Shown here: one piece after another, positions 42,510 to 50,937 of the stretch
How positions within the stretch are numbered: position 1 is the first letter of the stretch
How the letters are laid out: each line of letters starts with the position of its first letter
Source of the DNA: an uncultured Oscillospiraceae bacterium
Lineage (GTDB): Bacteria; Bacillota; Clostridia; Oscillospirales; Oscillospiraceae
Assembly (NCBI GenBank): GCA_944387145.1
Contig: CALXDU010000002.1
Span: forward strand, 1 to 60,330
Direction of reading: 5' to 3'
DNA: 60,330 nt
Notes under the pieces: generated by a model
The model's database searches: none
Told to the model about the DNA's origin: nothing
The model's input: the letters and a program-made list of their open reading frames with translations, nothing else
Made by a program: the position numbers and the translations under genes

Positions 42510-43502
42510 TTAGTCTTCCAGGCGTACCCGGGGGTCAACGATGGTGTATGCAATATCCATAATCACGTTGCCGGTCAAAGACAGCACAACGTAGAACATC
42601 TGCATGGTCAGAACCACCGCAAAGTCCCGCTGCAGCAGGCCATCAATCAGCATCTTGCCAAGGCCGGGCCACAGGAACACAGATTCAATCACAATGGAGC
42701 CGCCGAACAGGCCTACAACCCACCAGGTGGTAATGGTAACCACGGGAATCAGCGCATTGCGGAATGCATGGATATACACCACGGTCTTTTCCCGCAGGCC
42801 CTTGGCCCGGGCGGTTTTGATGTAATCCATCCGCAGCACATCAATCATGGCTGCCCGGACATAACGGGTAATGCCGCCGATACCGGAAACGGACATTACC
42901 AGCACCGGCAGGGCCATGTGCCAGAGTCTATCCAGCACATACTCCACTCCGGTGGCGTTCAATCCGGCGCTCTTGACGCCGCTGATGGGGAAAATGGGGA
43001 ATTTTACCGCCAGCAGGAAGATTGCCAGCAGTGCCACAATAAAGGTAGGTATACTGTATCCCACAATGGTCACAACCTGCACCGTCTTATCAAAGGCACC
43101 GTTTTTTCGCACTGCGGTTACAATACCCAGGGGAATCGCAATAATAAACACCACAATCATGGTCAGGATGTTCAGCAGCACCGTATTGATCATGGGTGCG
43201 CTGATGATGTTGATGACTTCCTGCTTATATTGGGTGGAATAGCCAAATTCTCCGGTGAGCATATTGCCCATCCAGGCCACGTACTGCACAGGCAGGGGCT
43301 TGTCCAGTCCCAGATCCTTCACTGTCTTATCATACAGTGCCTGGTACGCGTCGGGTTTCATAGAAGTCTTGCTGTCGCCCAGCATAATATCCACAGGATT
43401 ACCGGGCATGGATTTGTAAATTGCGAACATCAGAATAGAAATGATAAAAAACACAAAAACGATGTATACGAACCGTTTCAGCAGATATCTTCCTTTTCCC
43501 AT
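42510..43502 (-). CDS. oppB: Oligopeptide ABC transporter permease OppB
   Basis: A 330-aa permease with the OppB layout: an N-terminal helix (YIVFVFFIISILMFAIY), KSMPGNPVDIM, DLGLDKPLPVQYVAWMGNML, FGYSTQYKQEV, then five helices with the EAA loop YIKTARAKGLREKTVVYIHA and ESVFLWPGLGKMLIDGL. It pairs with OppC to form the pore; no extra domain is present. It follows oppA after a GC-rich hairpin. Confidence 0.95.
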   Translation of the reverse strand: MGKGRYLLKRFVYIVFVFFIISILMFAIYKSMPGNPVDIMLGDSKTSMKPDAYQALYDKTVKDLGLDKPLPVQYVAWMGNMLTGEFGYSTQYKQEVINIISAPMINTVLLNILTMIVVFIIAIPLGIVTAVRKNGAFDKTVQVVTIVGYSIPTFIVALLAIFLLAVKFPIFPISGVKSAGLNATGVEYVLDRLWHMALPVLVMSVSGIGGITRYVRAAMIDVLRMDYIKTARAKGLREKTVVYIHAFRNALIPVVTITTWWVVGLFGGSIVIESVFLWPGLGKMLIDGLLQRDFAVVLTMQMFYVVLSLTGNVIMDIAYTIVDPRVRLED

Positions 43503-43650
43503 TCACCGTTCCTCCGTTTCAAATTAGTAGGAACACATCGTTCCTGTATTGCCATGGGACATGGCCCAATCAATATGGGTCCATCCGGGGAAATGCGGTA
43601 TGGACCGAGCGCCGCGGCATCCCCCTCTTCCGGGGTTTATGCCGGAAAAG

Positions 43651-43688
43651 CCGGCGGAACCCGCGCACAAGGCGCGGCGTTCCGCCGG
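43651..43688 (-). terminator. Intercistronic hairpin after oppA
   Basis: A 16-bp GC-rich stem with one bulged base (43651-43666 with 43672-43688) and a 5-nt loop lies 9 bp past the oppA stop. It has no T-run. It probably protects the oppA message and lowers oppB read-through. Confidence 0.65.
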
Positions 43689-43696
43689 ATACATGT

Positions 43697-45595
43697 TTAG
43701 GCCTCTACCCAGGCATCCAGGACAGCACGGGACCACTCCCAAACGGAGGTGGACTCCCAGCCATGGAGCTTGTTGGAGTAGAAATCATAATATTCGTCGG
43801 AATACAGGGGGATATCGGGCATCTTGTCGTTCCAGACATCGATGAAGTTCTGCCATGCAGCCAGCCATGCCTCGTCATCCTCGTAGGCAATGGGCTTCAG
43901 AACTTCCGCAGCGGCAGCCAGCTCCTCGTCAACAATCCAGTTGCTGTTGTAACCGGCCTGCATCCACACGGGATCGGTGGAGTAGTAGTACCAGGGAGAG
44001 CTTGCCAGAGCGAAACCAGTAGCCAGGTTGTACATGTTGTAGATCTTATCGCTGGTGTGGTCGATGCCGCTGAGCAGGGTGGGGAAGTCCATGGTGGTGG
44101 CCTTCAGCTCCATGCCGGCTTCTGCCATAGCTTCGGGCAGCATGGTAGCCAGCAGCTCAGAAACGGGGTTACCGTCGGTGTTGGCCCACTCGATAACCAG
44201 AGGCTTCAGCTCGCCGTCCACTTCCTTGTAACGGGTGCCGGTGCCGGAGTAATCGGAGCCGTCGGCGTTCTTGTTCCAGCCGTCCTCCTCCAGCAGCTTC
44301 TTGGCCTCTTCAATGTTCTTCTCGTAGGTGTTCAGGTTCTGGTCGATCCAGTCCTTGGACTCCTGGTACTCCCACTGAGCCAGGCCGTAGTAAGCGTGGA
44401 CAACAGCTGCGTAGCCGCCGCTGTACTGACGAGCGAACTCGTTGCGGTCCAGGCAGTAAGCAATGGCCTTACGGACATTCTCGGAGTCGGTGGGGAACTG
44501 GCTGCAGTCGAACTGCACCTTGCCGTAACCGTTACGGAAGAAGGTGCTGTACTGAGCCTTGCCCTGGTCCACCAGGTCCAGGCCGGCATTGATGGTATCA
44601 GCGCCGCTGCTCTGGAACAGCAGATCCACGGAGCCGGAAGCCAGCTCGTTGATCATGGTATCGCTCTTAACAGTCTTGACAACGATCTTCTCGATCATGG
44701 GCTTCACACCACGGTAGTCACCGGCGTAGTTGGGGTTGACAACCAGGGTGCCCTGACGGCTGGCAATGTCGTAAGACTCAAACAGGTAAGGACCGCACAC
44801 AACGCTGGGGTTGTAACGGTAACCGGTCTTGGAATCGTTGATGGTCTTCAGCAGCAGTTCTGCAGTGAAGCCACCGGTGATGGTAGCGCCTTCGGGAGCA
44901 TCCACAACATCGCACTCAGGAGCAATGACGTGCATGGGGCGGGGGCTGGCGAGGGCGTAGGTGATGTCGTAGTGGTAGGGCAGCTCCTCAGCCTTGACAG
45001 TGACGGAGTAGGTCATGTCGTCGACCAGGTGCACACCGGCAAAGTTCTTGGTCTCACCGGCGAAGAACTCGTCATAGCCCACCAGAGGATAACCAGCCTG
45101 GCTGGGATAGCCGTCAACCTGGTTCATCTCAGGGCTACTTTCCAGCAGCAGCTGGAAGACATAGTCCTTAGCGGTGATGGGGGTACCGTCACTCCAAACC
45201 AGACCGTCGTTGATGGTGACGGTGTAGGTCTTGGTGCCGTCCTCATTCTCCACTTCCTCGTGGCTGGCAACCACAGTGGGATCGTAAATCCAGGCGCCTT
45301 CCTTGTCGGAAACGACAGTGGCGTAGCCGTGGATCAGCTCATACAGCTTGTAGTTGGTGGCAGCGTTGGAGAAGCTGGTATCATAGAAGTCGTTCTCCAG
45401 GTCGGTAGTAGTACCGATGACCAGCTGGCCAGTGGGCTCCGTGGGCTTGCCGGCTTCGGGAGCAGTGGTAGCTTCCACAGCTGCCTGAGTGCCTTCGCTG
45501 GAGGAGTTGCTGACGACGTTCTGCTGACCGCAAGCGACCAGAGCAAACACCATCACAACAGCCAGAGCAGCGCACAGCAGTTTTCTCATGTTCAT
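43697..45595 (-). CDS. oppA: Oligopeptide-binding lipoprotein (family 5 solute-binding protein)
   Basis: A 632-aa receptor of the SBP_bac_5 family. The start at 45595 (GAAAGGAAG upstream) gives a signal peptide with lipobox ALVAC (Cys22). A Ser/Glu/Thr linker follows, then VIGTTTDLENDFYDTSF, the hallmark WSDGTPITAKDYVFQLLLES, FDCSQFPTDSENVRKAIAYC and DRNEFARQYSGGY. It captures peptides outside the cell and delivers them to OppBC. First gene of the operon. Confidence 0.93.
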   Translation of the reverse strand: MNMRKLLCAALAVVMVFALVACGQQNVVSNSSSEGTQAAVEATTAPEAGKPTEPTGQLVIGTTTDLENDFYDTSFSNAATNYKLYELIHGYATVVSDKEGAWIYDPTVVASHEEVENEDGTKTYTVTINDGLVWSDGTPITAKDYVFQLLLESSPEMNQVDGYPSQAGYPLVGYDEFFAGETKNFAGVHLVDDMTYSVTVKAEELPYHYDITYALASPRPMHVIAPECDVVDAPEGATITGGFTAELLLKTINDSKTGYRYNPSVVCGPYLFESYDIASRQGTLVVNPNYAGDYRGVKPMIEKIVVKTVKSDTMINELASGSVDLLFQSSGADTINAGLDLVDQGKAQYSTFFRNGYGKVQFDCSQFPTDSENVRKAIAYCLDRNEFARQYSGGYAAVVHAYYGLAQWEYQESKDWIDQNLNTYEKNIEEAKKLLEEDGWNKNADGSDYSGTGTRYKEVDGELKPLVIEWANTDGNPVSELLATMLPEAMAEAGMELKATTMDFPTLLSGIDHTSDKIYNMYNLATGFALASSPWYYYSTDPVWMQAGYNSNWIVDEELAAAAEVLKPIAYEDDEAWLAAWQNFIDVWNDKMPDIPLYSDEYYDFYSNKLHGWESTSVWEWSRAVLDAWVEA

Positions 45596-45695
45596 GTTTT
45601 TCTTCCTTTCTTGTTTTTTGCCTGATTCCCCGGGGGACACCGTGGGCGGACACGCCCGAACACTACGCCGGTGTCCATGCGATGAAATCTAATGT

Positions 45696-45724
45696 ATTTT
45701 ATCAGAAAATACCGAAACAATCAA
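45696..45724 (-). promoter_or_regulatory. Promoter of the opp operon
   Basis: TTGATT (minus strand, 45719-45724), a 17-bp spacer and TAAAAT (45696-45701), about 95 bp before the oppA start. Confidence 0.65.
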
Positions 45725-45850
45725 GAGGTAAGGTGCATTTCCTTAAAAAATATTGAATATTGTCGCAAAAAAATCTTTTCCTTGCAAATTCTTTCTCGCA
45801 AAATCATTTGTCTTTGTGTCGCATACATTTTGCATTAAAAAAGAAAAATA

Positions 45851-45990
45851 TTGCATCGATACCTCAATTATGATACAATCCCTGCAGAAATATACTGCCA
45901 CCGGGCAGCAAGATGGTTGCAGCATCTGAATTTACGGCGTTAGGTCATTGCAGTCGTAAAGAAGGGTGCTGTTTTTTACAGGAGGACAAT
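45851..45990 (+). promoter_or_regulatory. Promoter and structured leader of the second MATE gene
   Basis: TTGCAT (45851-45856), a 17-bp spacer and TACAAT (45874-45879). The leader of about 105 nt can form a small hairpin CTGCC-ACCG-GGCAG (45895-45908) and a longer TTTACG...CGTAAA pairing. It does not match a riboswitch class I know. Confidence 0.5.
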
Positions 45991-47283
45991 ATGGAAAAAC
46001 AGCTCAGACGCTATATCCTGCCAAACATATTGGCCATGGTGGGCATTTCCTGCTATGTGCTGGCGGATACCTTCTTCATTTCTCTCCAGGCCGGTGCCGA
46101 CGGCATCACTGCACTGAATCTGACCCTACCGCTGTACGCACTGATGTTTGCCCTGGGTGCTATGGTGGGCATTGGCTCTGCCACCCGGTATTCTCTGTGC
46201 AAATCCTTTTCCCCGGAGGAGGCGCTGAGTTACTTTTTTAATTCTCTGTTCTGGACACTGCTGCTGAGTCTGCCCTTCGTGGCTGCCGGAATCTTTGCAC
46301 CGGACACCGTTCTGCGGTGGATGGGCGCTGACGATACCATCGTTGCCATCGGCACTTCTTACATTCGGATTGCCCTGTGCTATGCCCCATTCTTCATGCT
46401 CAATTACACTTTCACCGCCTTTGTCCGCAACGACAACGCTCCCAACATTGCCATGACCGCTACTTTGGTCAGTGGTCTTTTTAATATTGTATTTGATTAT
46501 ATCTTCATGTTCCCCATGGGTCTGGGAATGGTAGGTGCCGCCCTGGCCACCGGCATCTCCCCCATTGTCAGCATGAGCATCTGCATGGTGCATTATCTGT
46601 CTGCCAAAAACAACGTAAAATTCCGCTGGCAGATACCTTCGTTTACCAAGCTGGTTCGCTCCTGTGTGCTGGGATTTGTGGCTTTTGTAGGCGAAATTTC
46701 CAGCGGCCTGACCACCATGGTCTTCAACTTCCTGCTGCTGGGTCTGGGAGGCAACATTGCCGTGGCAGCTTACGGCGTGGTTGCCAACATCGCTCTGGTA
46801 GGCACTGCCCTCTTTAACGGGATCTCCCAGGGCCTTCAACCCCTGGCCAGTCTGGTTCATGGCCAGTCCGACACCCAGGGAGAAACCCAAATCTACCGGT
46901 ATTCTCTGCGCATCGGCATGGGGATTGCCCTGGTGCTGGTGGCATCGGTATGGATTTGGGGTGACGGGATGGTTGCCCTGTTCAACAGCGAAGGATCTTC
47001 CCAGCTGGCCGGTTATGCCGGGCCGGGAATCCGGCTGTATTTCCTGGGATTTCTCTGTGCTGTGGTCAATATCATCCAGGCAGGTTTTTTCAGCGCCATC
47101 GGCAAGGGCCTGGCCTCTTCGTCCATTGCGTTCTGCCGGGGCGTAGGAGCCATTGTGATCTTTGCCTTTGTGCTGTCCAAAGCCTTCGGCATCACCGGAG
47201 TATGGCTGGCGTTTCCTGCAGCGGAAATCTTTACGTTCCTTCTGACCATCCTCCTGCGCAGGCGTTTTTCCCGGAACATTTGA
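45991..47283 (+). CDS. MATE family efflux transporter
   Basis: A 430-aa MATE protein of the MepA-like branch: RRYILPNILAMVGISCYVLA, LPLYALMFALGAMVGIGSAT, VSGLFNIVFDYIFMFPMGLG, and the second half GEISSGLTTMVFNFLLLGLG and FNGISQGLQPLASLVHG. Start at 45991 because AGGAGGAC lies just upstream; 26 earlier codons are open but coincide with the leader. Exports drugs or metabolites; substrate unknown. Confidence 0.93.
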   Translation: MEKQLRRYILPNILAMVGISCYVLADTFFISLQAGADGITALNLTLPLYALMFALGAMVGIGSATRYSLCKSFSPEEALSYFFNSLFWTLLLSLPFVAAGIFAPDTVLRWMGADDTIVAIGTSYIRIALCYAPFFMLNYTFTAFVRNDNAPNIAMTATLVSGLFNIVFDYIFMFPMGLGMVGAALATGISPIVSMSICMVHYLSAKNNVKFRWQIPSFTKLVRSCVLGFVAFVGEISSGLTTMVFNFLLLGLGGNIAVAAYGVVANIALVGTALFNGISQGLQPLASLVHGQSDTQGETQIYRYSLRIGMGIALVLVASVWIWGDGMVALFNSEGSSQLAGYAGPGIRLYFLGFLCAVVNIIQAGFFSAIGKGLASSSIAFCRGVGAIVIFAFVLSKAFGITGVWLAFPAAEIFTFLLTILLRRRFSRNI

Positions 47284-47471
47284 CAAGCCCATCCTCCTTC
47301 CGGACCGCTGCATTCCCCGCAAATGCAGCACCATTGCGTGATGCAATGAACACACAACCCACAATCTGTGAGCAGCTGAACCCTGATCAAGGAATCCCAG
47401 CGTGTAAACTTGAGAGAATGTCTCAAATTCAAGGGAACCCACATGGAACCGATTCTGTTCTGAAGAAATTG

Positions 47472-47508
47472 CAAAGCCCTCCGACGCTTGCCGGAGGGCT
47501 TTGTTTCA
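47472..47508 (+). terminator. Terminator between MATE and the ATC-hydrolase-like gene
   Basis: A 12-bp perfect stem (47472-47483 with 47492-47503) with an 8-nt loop, T-rich on both flanks; likely bidirectional. The 190 bp between 47284 and 47471 show nothing recognisable. Confidence 0.7.
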
Positions 47509-48195
47509 GTTCAGCGAAAAATCCTGCTGGGCAAAAGATTGCAGGTGCTCGCCCATTTCGCTGCCGTAGTAGCTGATAAAGGATTCCATTACCTGCCGGG
47601 CCGCCTGCTTTCCTTCCTCTCCAAAGATGCCCTGGCACACCTTGCCGAAGGTGTAAAAAACATCGGCGGTGTGATAATCGTAGTCCCGAACCGCTCCAGG
47701 AATCCGGGCCAGATCCGTTTCGGGGGTAATCCCTGCATCTGCCACAGAGAAGATACAGCAGTCTTTCCGCTGCATGGTCTGGACGGTGCGGAAGGGAATT
47801 TCCCCATTGAATCCCTGATTGATGGCCTCATCCAGAAGATCGCAGTACAGTAGGCCAGCCTCTTTTGCCTGAAATTTTTCAAATGCCTCCTGCCAGGGGC
47901 AGCGGCTCACCTGGTAGACATAATCCGGATTCCAGGACACCACTGCCGTCTGACTGCTACGATTTTCCCGCAGCACAGTCTGGGACGGCCTCCACTGTCC
48001 ATAACGGCAGAAAGTTACATAATCCAGCTGCTGTCCATCCCGGATGGCGCTCTGGGCCATTCGGCTGCCCCGCTGGATGCCGTAGCACCGGACGCAGTGA
48101 CGAAACGCCGCCTCACCCCGGCTGCCAAAGCGCTCGTTCAGCACCCGGTAATATTCTGCCACCAGAAAAATCTGGGTTTCCTCAGAAAATTCCAT
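47506..48195 (-). CDS. L-2-amino-thiazoline-4-carboxylic acid hydrolase-like protein
   Basis: A 229-aa protein resembling the ATC-hydrolase family of anaerobes: SRCPWQEAFEKF, GLLYCDLLDEAINQGFNG and MQRKDCCIFSV, with conserved Cys/Asp residues. The N-terminal helical part (VLNERFGSRGEAAFRHCVRCYG) is common in such proteins. The reference enzyme opens a thiazoline ring to S-carbamoylcysteine, but most family members are uncharacterised, so the activity is not assured. Co-directional with the ferritin-like gene, 65 bp apart. Confidence 0.6.
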   Translation of the reverse strand: MEFSEETQIFLVAEYYRVLNERFGSRGEAAFRHCVRCYGIQRGSRMAQSAIRDGQQLDYVTFCRYGQWRPSQTVLRENRSSQTAVVSWNPDYVYQVSRCPWQEAFEKFQAKEAGLLYCDLLDEAINQGFNGEIPFRTVQTMQRKDCCIFSVADAGITPETDLARIPGAVRDYDYHTADVFYTFGKVCQGIFGEEGKQAARQVMESFISYYGSEMGEHLQSFAQQDFSLN

Positions 48196-48259
48196 AAAAT
48201 CCCCTCCTTTGTAAGTTCATTGTATCAGGTCTTTCCCACGCTGTACAGCAGAAAGTTTC

Positions 48260-48697
48260 CTATTCCAGATTCCCCAGAATCTGGGCAATCAGGCAGCAGT
48301 GCTCCCCCTCCCGCTGGGCCATTTTCTGGTACACTGCACCAAATTCCGGGTCTGCCGACCGGGCAGTGTACTCTGCCATGGCCCGGCGGCAGCGGTGGTA
48401 GCATGTTTCCAGCAGCCGTTTTGCCGGTTCTTTCTCTGCAGGCATGGTGCAGAATTTTCCCTCACTTCTGCCGGACAGGCGGCAGATGCCCCGCAGGCAG
48501 AGGGCATTTTCCCGCAGGCTCTCATAAAGCCGGTTGGCCTGCTGCCGGGAAGTTCCCTGCAAAATTCCTGCCAACATGCGGCTGGCCCCCATGGTTTCCA
48601 CCGCCTGGGTCAGCAGAGGCAGCAGGTCCTCTCTTGGCGGCGGCTGCATAGGTGCAAAGACCCGCTGCCAGATCTGGTTCTGGGTTTGACTGTCCAT
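48260..48697 (-). CDS. Ferritin-like domain protein
   Basis: A 145-aa all-helical protein. The spacing of acidic and His residues across four helices (ETMGASRMLAGIL, RLYESLRENALCLRGICRL, LLETCYHRCRRAMAEYTA, YQKMAQREGEHCCLIAQIL) suggests a ferritin-like bundle, with E...E and EH pairs as possible metal ligands. Function unknown; members are often hypothetical. Divergent from lexA. Confidence 0.55.
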   Translation of the reverse strand: MDSQTQNQIWQRVFAPMQPPPREDLLPLLTQAVETMGASRMLAGILQGTSRQQANRLYESLRENALCLRGICRLSGRSEGKFCTMPAEKEPAKRLLETCYHRCRRAMAEYTARSADPEFGAVYQKMAQREGEHCCLIAQILGNLE

Positions 48698-48829
48698 ATT
48701 TTCCTTCCCTCCTTCTATTCCAGTATAGCGGCGAACCTGCTTTTTTTGTGAAAAAAGCGGAGGAATAAGGCTTTTCTTTTTCGTTCATATGTGCTATAAT
48801 AGTAAAAAGCCCACAAGGAGGAACCCCCT

Positions 48830-49405
48830 ATGCCCAGAACCAGCAACAAAGCCCAGCTCATTATGGATTATGTCAATGATTTTATCCAGGAGAACGGCTA
48901 TTCTCCCTCTGTCCGGGAAATTGGGGCCGCAGTGGGTCTGCGTTCCACCGCCTCTGTCAGCTATCACCTCCAGGCGCTGCAGGATCAGGGCTTGCTCCAA
49001 TCCCCCGGTGCCAAGGGCCGCAAGCGCGCGCTGGTCACCGGCGTGCGCCCGGGGCAGATTCCGGTCATCGGCGTGGTCACCGCCGGTATGCCCATTCTGG
49101 CAGTGGAAAATCAGGAGGGTACCCTGCCCTGGCATGAACCGGGCTGCTTTGCTTTGCGGGTGCGGGGCGATAGTATGATCGGCGCCGGGATTTTAAGCGG
49201 GGACAAAGTCATCGTCCGCCCCCAACCCACCGCTGATGACGGGCAGATTGTGGTTGCCCGGCTGGAAGACGAAGCCACCGTCAAGCGTCTGCGCCGCCGC
49301 AACGGTCAGGTCTGGCTCATGCCGGAAAACGACAGCTATGAGCCCATCGACGGTACCTATGCGGAAATTATTGGCATTGTCAAAGGCGTGGTGCGGGAAT
49401 ATTAA
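48830..49405 (+). CDS. lexA: LexA repressor
   Basis: LexA represses DNA-damage genes and cuts itself when RecA filaments form. The winged HTH is at residues 10-65 (YSPSVREIGAAVGLRS, VSYHLQALQDQGLL). The cleavage site Ala85-Gly86 lies in VTAGMPILAVEN, with Ser115 (VRGDSMIGAGI) and Lys152 (EATVKRL) as the dyad. Length 191 aa is normal. AAGGAGG precedes the ATG; a TATAAT lies at 48795-48800. I see only half of a Firmicute SOS-like palindrome near 48782, so autoregulation is not proven. Confidence 0.95.
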   Translation: MPRTSNKAQLIMDYVNDFIQENGYSPSVREIGAAVGLRSTASVSYHLQALQDQGLLQSPGAKGRKRALVTGVRPGQIPVIGVVTAGMPILAVENQEGTLPWHEPGCFALRVRGDSMIGAGILSGDKVIVRPQPTADDGQIVVARLEDEATVKRLRRRNGQVWLMPENDSYEPIDGTYAEIIGIVKGVVREY

Positions 49406-49458
49406 GCATTCTGTTTGTTTTCCGTGCACACTTGTCCGCCATTCAGCGAAAATAATGC

Positions 49459-49487
49459 TTGACAAACCGGAACAGATGGTGTATAAC
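49459..49487 (+). promoter_or_regulatory. Promoter of the T-box controlled tryptophan transporter operon
   Basis: TTGACA (49459-49464), a 17-bp spacer and TATAAC (49482-49487), about 54 bp past the lexA stop. Confidence 0.8.
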
Positions 49488-49785
49488 AGGCATAACATAA
49501 GTTGAAACCATGGAAGCGGGAGTAAAGCTGCAAGGCGCATCCACAGAGAGTTCCGCATAGCTGAGAGCGGAGCGAAAAGCGGGGCAGCAAATGGGCCGCT
49601 GAGGGCAGAGAGAACAGGAGTTTCCTTAGTATCTTCTGACGCATTGCCAGCGTTAACGGGCAGCCGATGTGTTGGCATCGGGCAGAGCGGTCGGAGTATT
49701 CCGGCAAACAAGGTGGTACCGCAGAAATTGTTTTTTCTGTCCTTGTTCCCCATAGGGGGGAGCAAGGGCATTTTTATTTTCTCAG
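49488..49785 (+). ncRNA. T-box leader with UGG (Trp) specifier
   Basis: The conserved T-box AAGGTGGTACCGCAG lies at 49710-49724. In Stem I, AGCGG (49515-49519) pairs with CCGCT (49596-49600), and GCTGC pairs with GCAGC. These helices enclose an internal loop with GAGTAAA on the 5' side and AAATGGG on the 3' side, so TGG at 49592-49594 is read as the specifier codon. A terminator hairpin follows (49741-49751 with 49757-49767, then TTTTTATTTT). Uncharged tRNA-Trp should favour the antiterminator and switch on the transporter genes. Confidence 0.9.
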
Positions 49786-49896
49786 GGAGGAAACGCATAT
49801 GATGAAGAAATTACCGGGGAAGCGATGGTGACCCCCTTCTCATTTTCAAAGCGCCCCAAAATCAATTTAAATTAACGCTGTAAAGGAGCTTTTATT

Positions 49897-50871
49897 ATGA
49901 AAAAGGTTATTTCTGTTCTGCTTTCCCTGGTTATGATGACCTGTGTATTTACCGGCTGCGCCGCCTCCGATGATTCTTCTGACGGCTTTACCGTAGCAGT
50001 TGTCCAGCAGATGGACCACTCTTCCCTGGACGAAATCCGTACCGCCATCACCACCCAGCTCAATGCCCTGGCAGAAGAAAAGGGCATCTCGATTACCATT
50101 GAAGAATACAACGGTCAGAACGATTCCAGCGTCCTCAACCAGATCGGCGCCCAGGTGGTTTCCGACGGTGTGGATATGATTATCCCCATTGCCACCACCG
50201 CCGCCCAGTGTATGGTTACCGCCGCCGACGGCAGCAATATTCCCATTGTCTACGCTGCCATCTCTGACCCCGAATCCGTGGGTCTGACCGGGATGGACAC
50301 CGTCACCGGCACCTCCGATGCTCTGAATACCGCCTTTATCCTGGACATGATGCTGGCCGCTCAGCCGGATGTGAAGACCGTGGGTCTGCTGTATTCCAAC
50401 ACCGAAGCCAACTCCGCCACCCCCATTGCCCAGGCCAAGGCCTACCTGGAGGAAAAGGGCATTGCCTACCTGGAAAAGACCGGCAACACCACCGATGAAA
50501 TTGTCTCCGCTGCCTCCTCTCTGGTAGGCCGGGTGGAAGCCGTCTTTACTCCTACTGACAATACGGTCATGGGTGCAGAAGGCGCCGTGGCAGAAATCCT
50601 GAACGCCGCCGGAATCGCCCACTATGCCGGTGCCGACTCCTTCGTCCTCTCCGGTGCCTTTGCTACCTGCGGCGTCAACTACACGGAGCTGGGCACCAAA
50701 ACCGCCGACATGGCTGTGGATATTCTCCAGGGCGGCGAAATCCCCGAATTCCACGTGATGGACGGCGGCATCATTACCGTCAACACCGAAACCGCCGAAG
50801 TGCTGGGGCTGGACTACAGCAGCTTCTCCAGCATGGCAAACACCGTCAAACAAGTGGTTACCGCCGAATAA
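49897..50871 (+). CDS. trpX: Tryptophan ABC transporter substrate-binding lipoprotein (TrpX type)
   Basis: A 324-aa binding protein of the ABC_sub_bind (PF04392) family. Signal peptide with lipobox VFTGC (Cys21); then VAVVQQMDHSSLDEIRTAI, AQVVSDGVDMIIPIATTAAQ, VGLTGMDTVTGTSDALNTAF, VGLLYSNTEANSATPIAQA and FTPTDNTVMGAEGAVAEI. The UGG T-box in front and the permease/ATPase behind support tryptophan as substrate; the family also contains tyrosine and purine transporters. Confidence 0.88.
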   Translation: MKKVISVLLSLVMMTCVFTGCAASDDSSDGFTVAVVQQMDHSSLDEIRTAITTQLNALAEEKGISITIEEYNGQNDSSVLNQIGAQVVSDGVDMIIPIATTAAQCMVTAADGSNIPIVYAAISDPESVGLTGMDTVTGTSDALNTAFILDMMLAAQPDVKTVGLLYSNTEANSATPIAQAKAYLEEKGIAYLEKTGNTTDEIVSAASSLVGRVEAVFTPTDNTVMGAEGAVAEILNAAGIAHYAGADSFVLSGAFATCGVNYTELGTKTADMAVDILQGGEIPEFHVMDGGIITVNTETAEVLGLDYSSFSSMANTVKQVVTAE

Positions 50872-50876
50872 CATGG

Positions 50877-50904
50877 TTTCCGGGAGGGTCACCCCTCCCG
50901 GAAA
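50877..50904 (+). terminator. Intercistronic hairpin after trpX
   Basis: A 12-bp perfect GC-rich stem (50877-50888 with 50893-50904) and a 4-nt loop, without T-run, between the binding protein and permease genes. Confidence 0.65.
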
Positions 50905-50937
50905 GAATGCGTAACTTGATGTAAGGAGACCTGATCC

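Noticed and set aside
39620..42562. 980-codon plus-strand open frame opposite oppD/oppC
   Set aside because: Antisense shadow; its text (repeated Gly/His/Asn/Gln) has no fold-like pattern, while the minus strand is a clear permease.
43763..45625. 620-codon plus-strand open frame opposite oppA
   Set aside because: Antisense shadow with low-complexity Val/Gly/Leu text; oppA has signal peptide and family motifs.
48770..48830. SOS box in front of lexA
   Set aside because: Only a half-site like CGTTCATATG is present; no full palindrome of the Firmicute type could be read.
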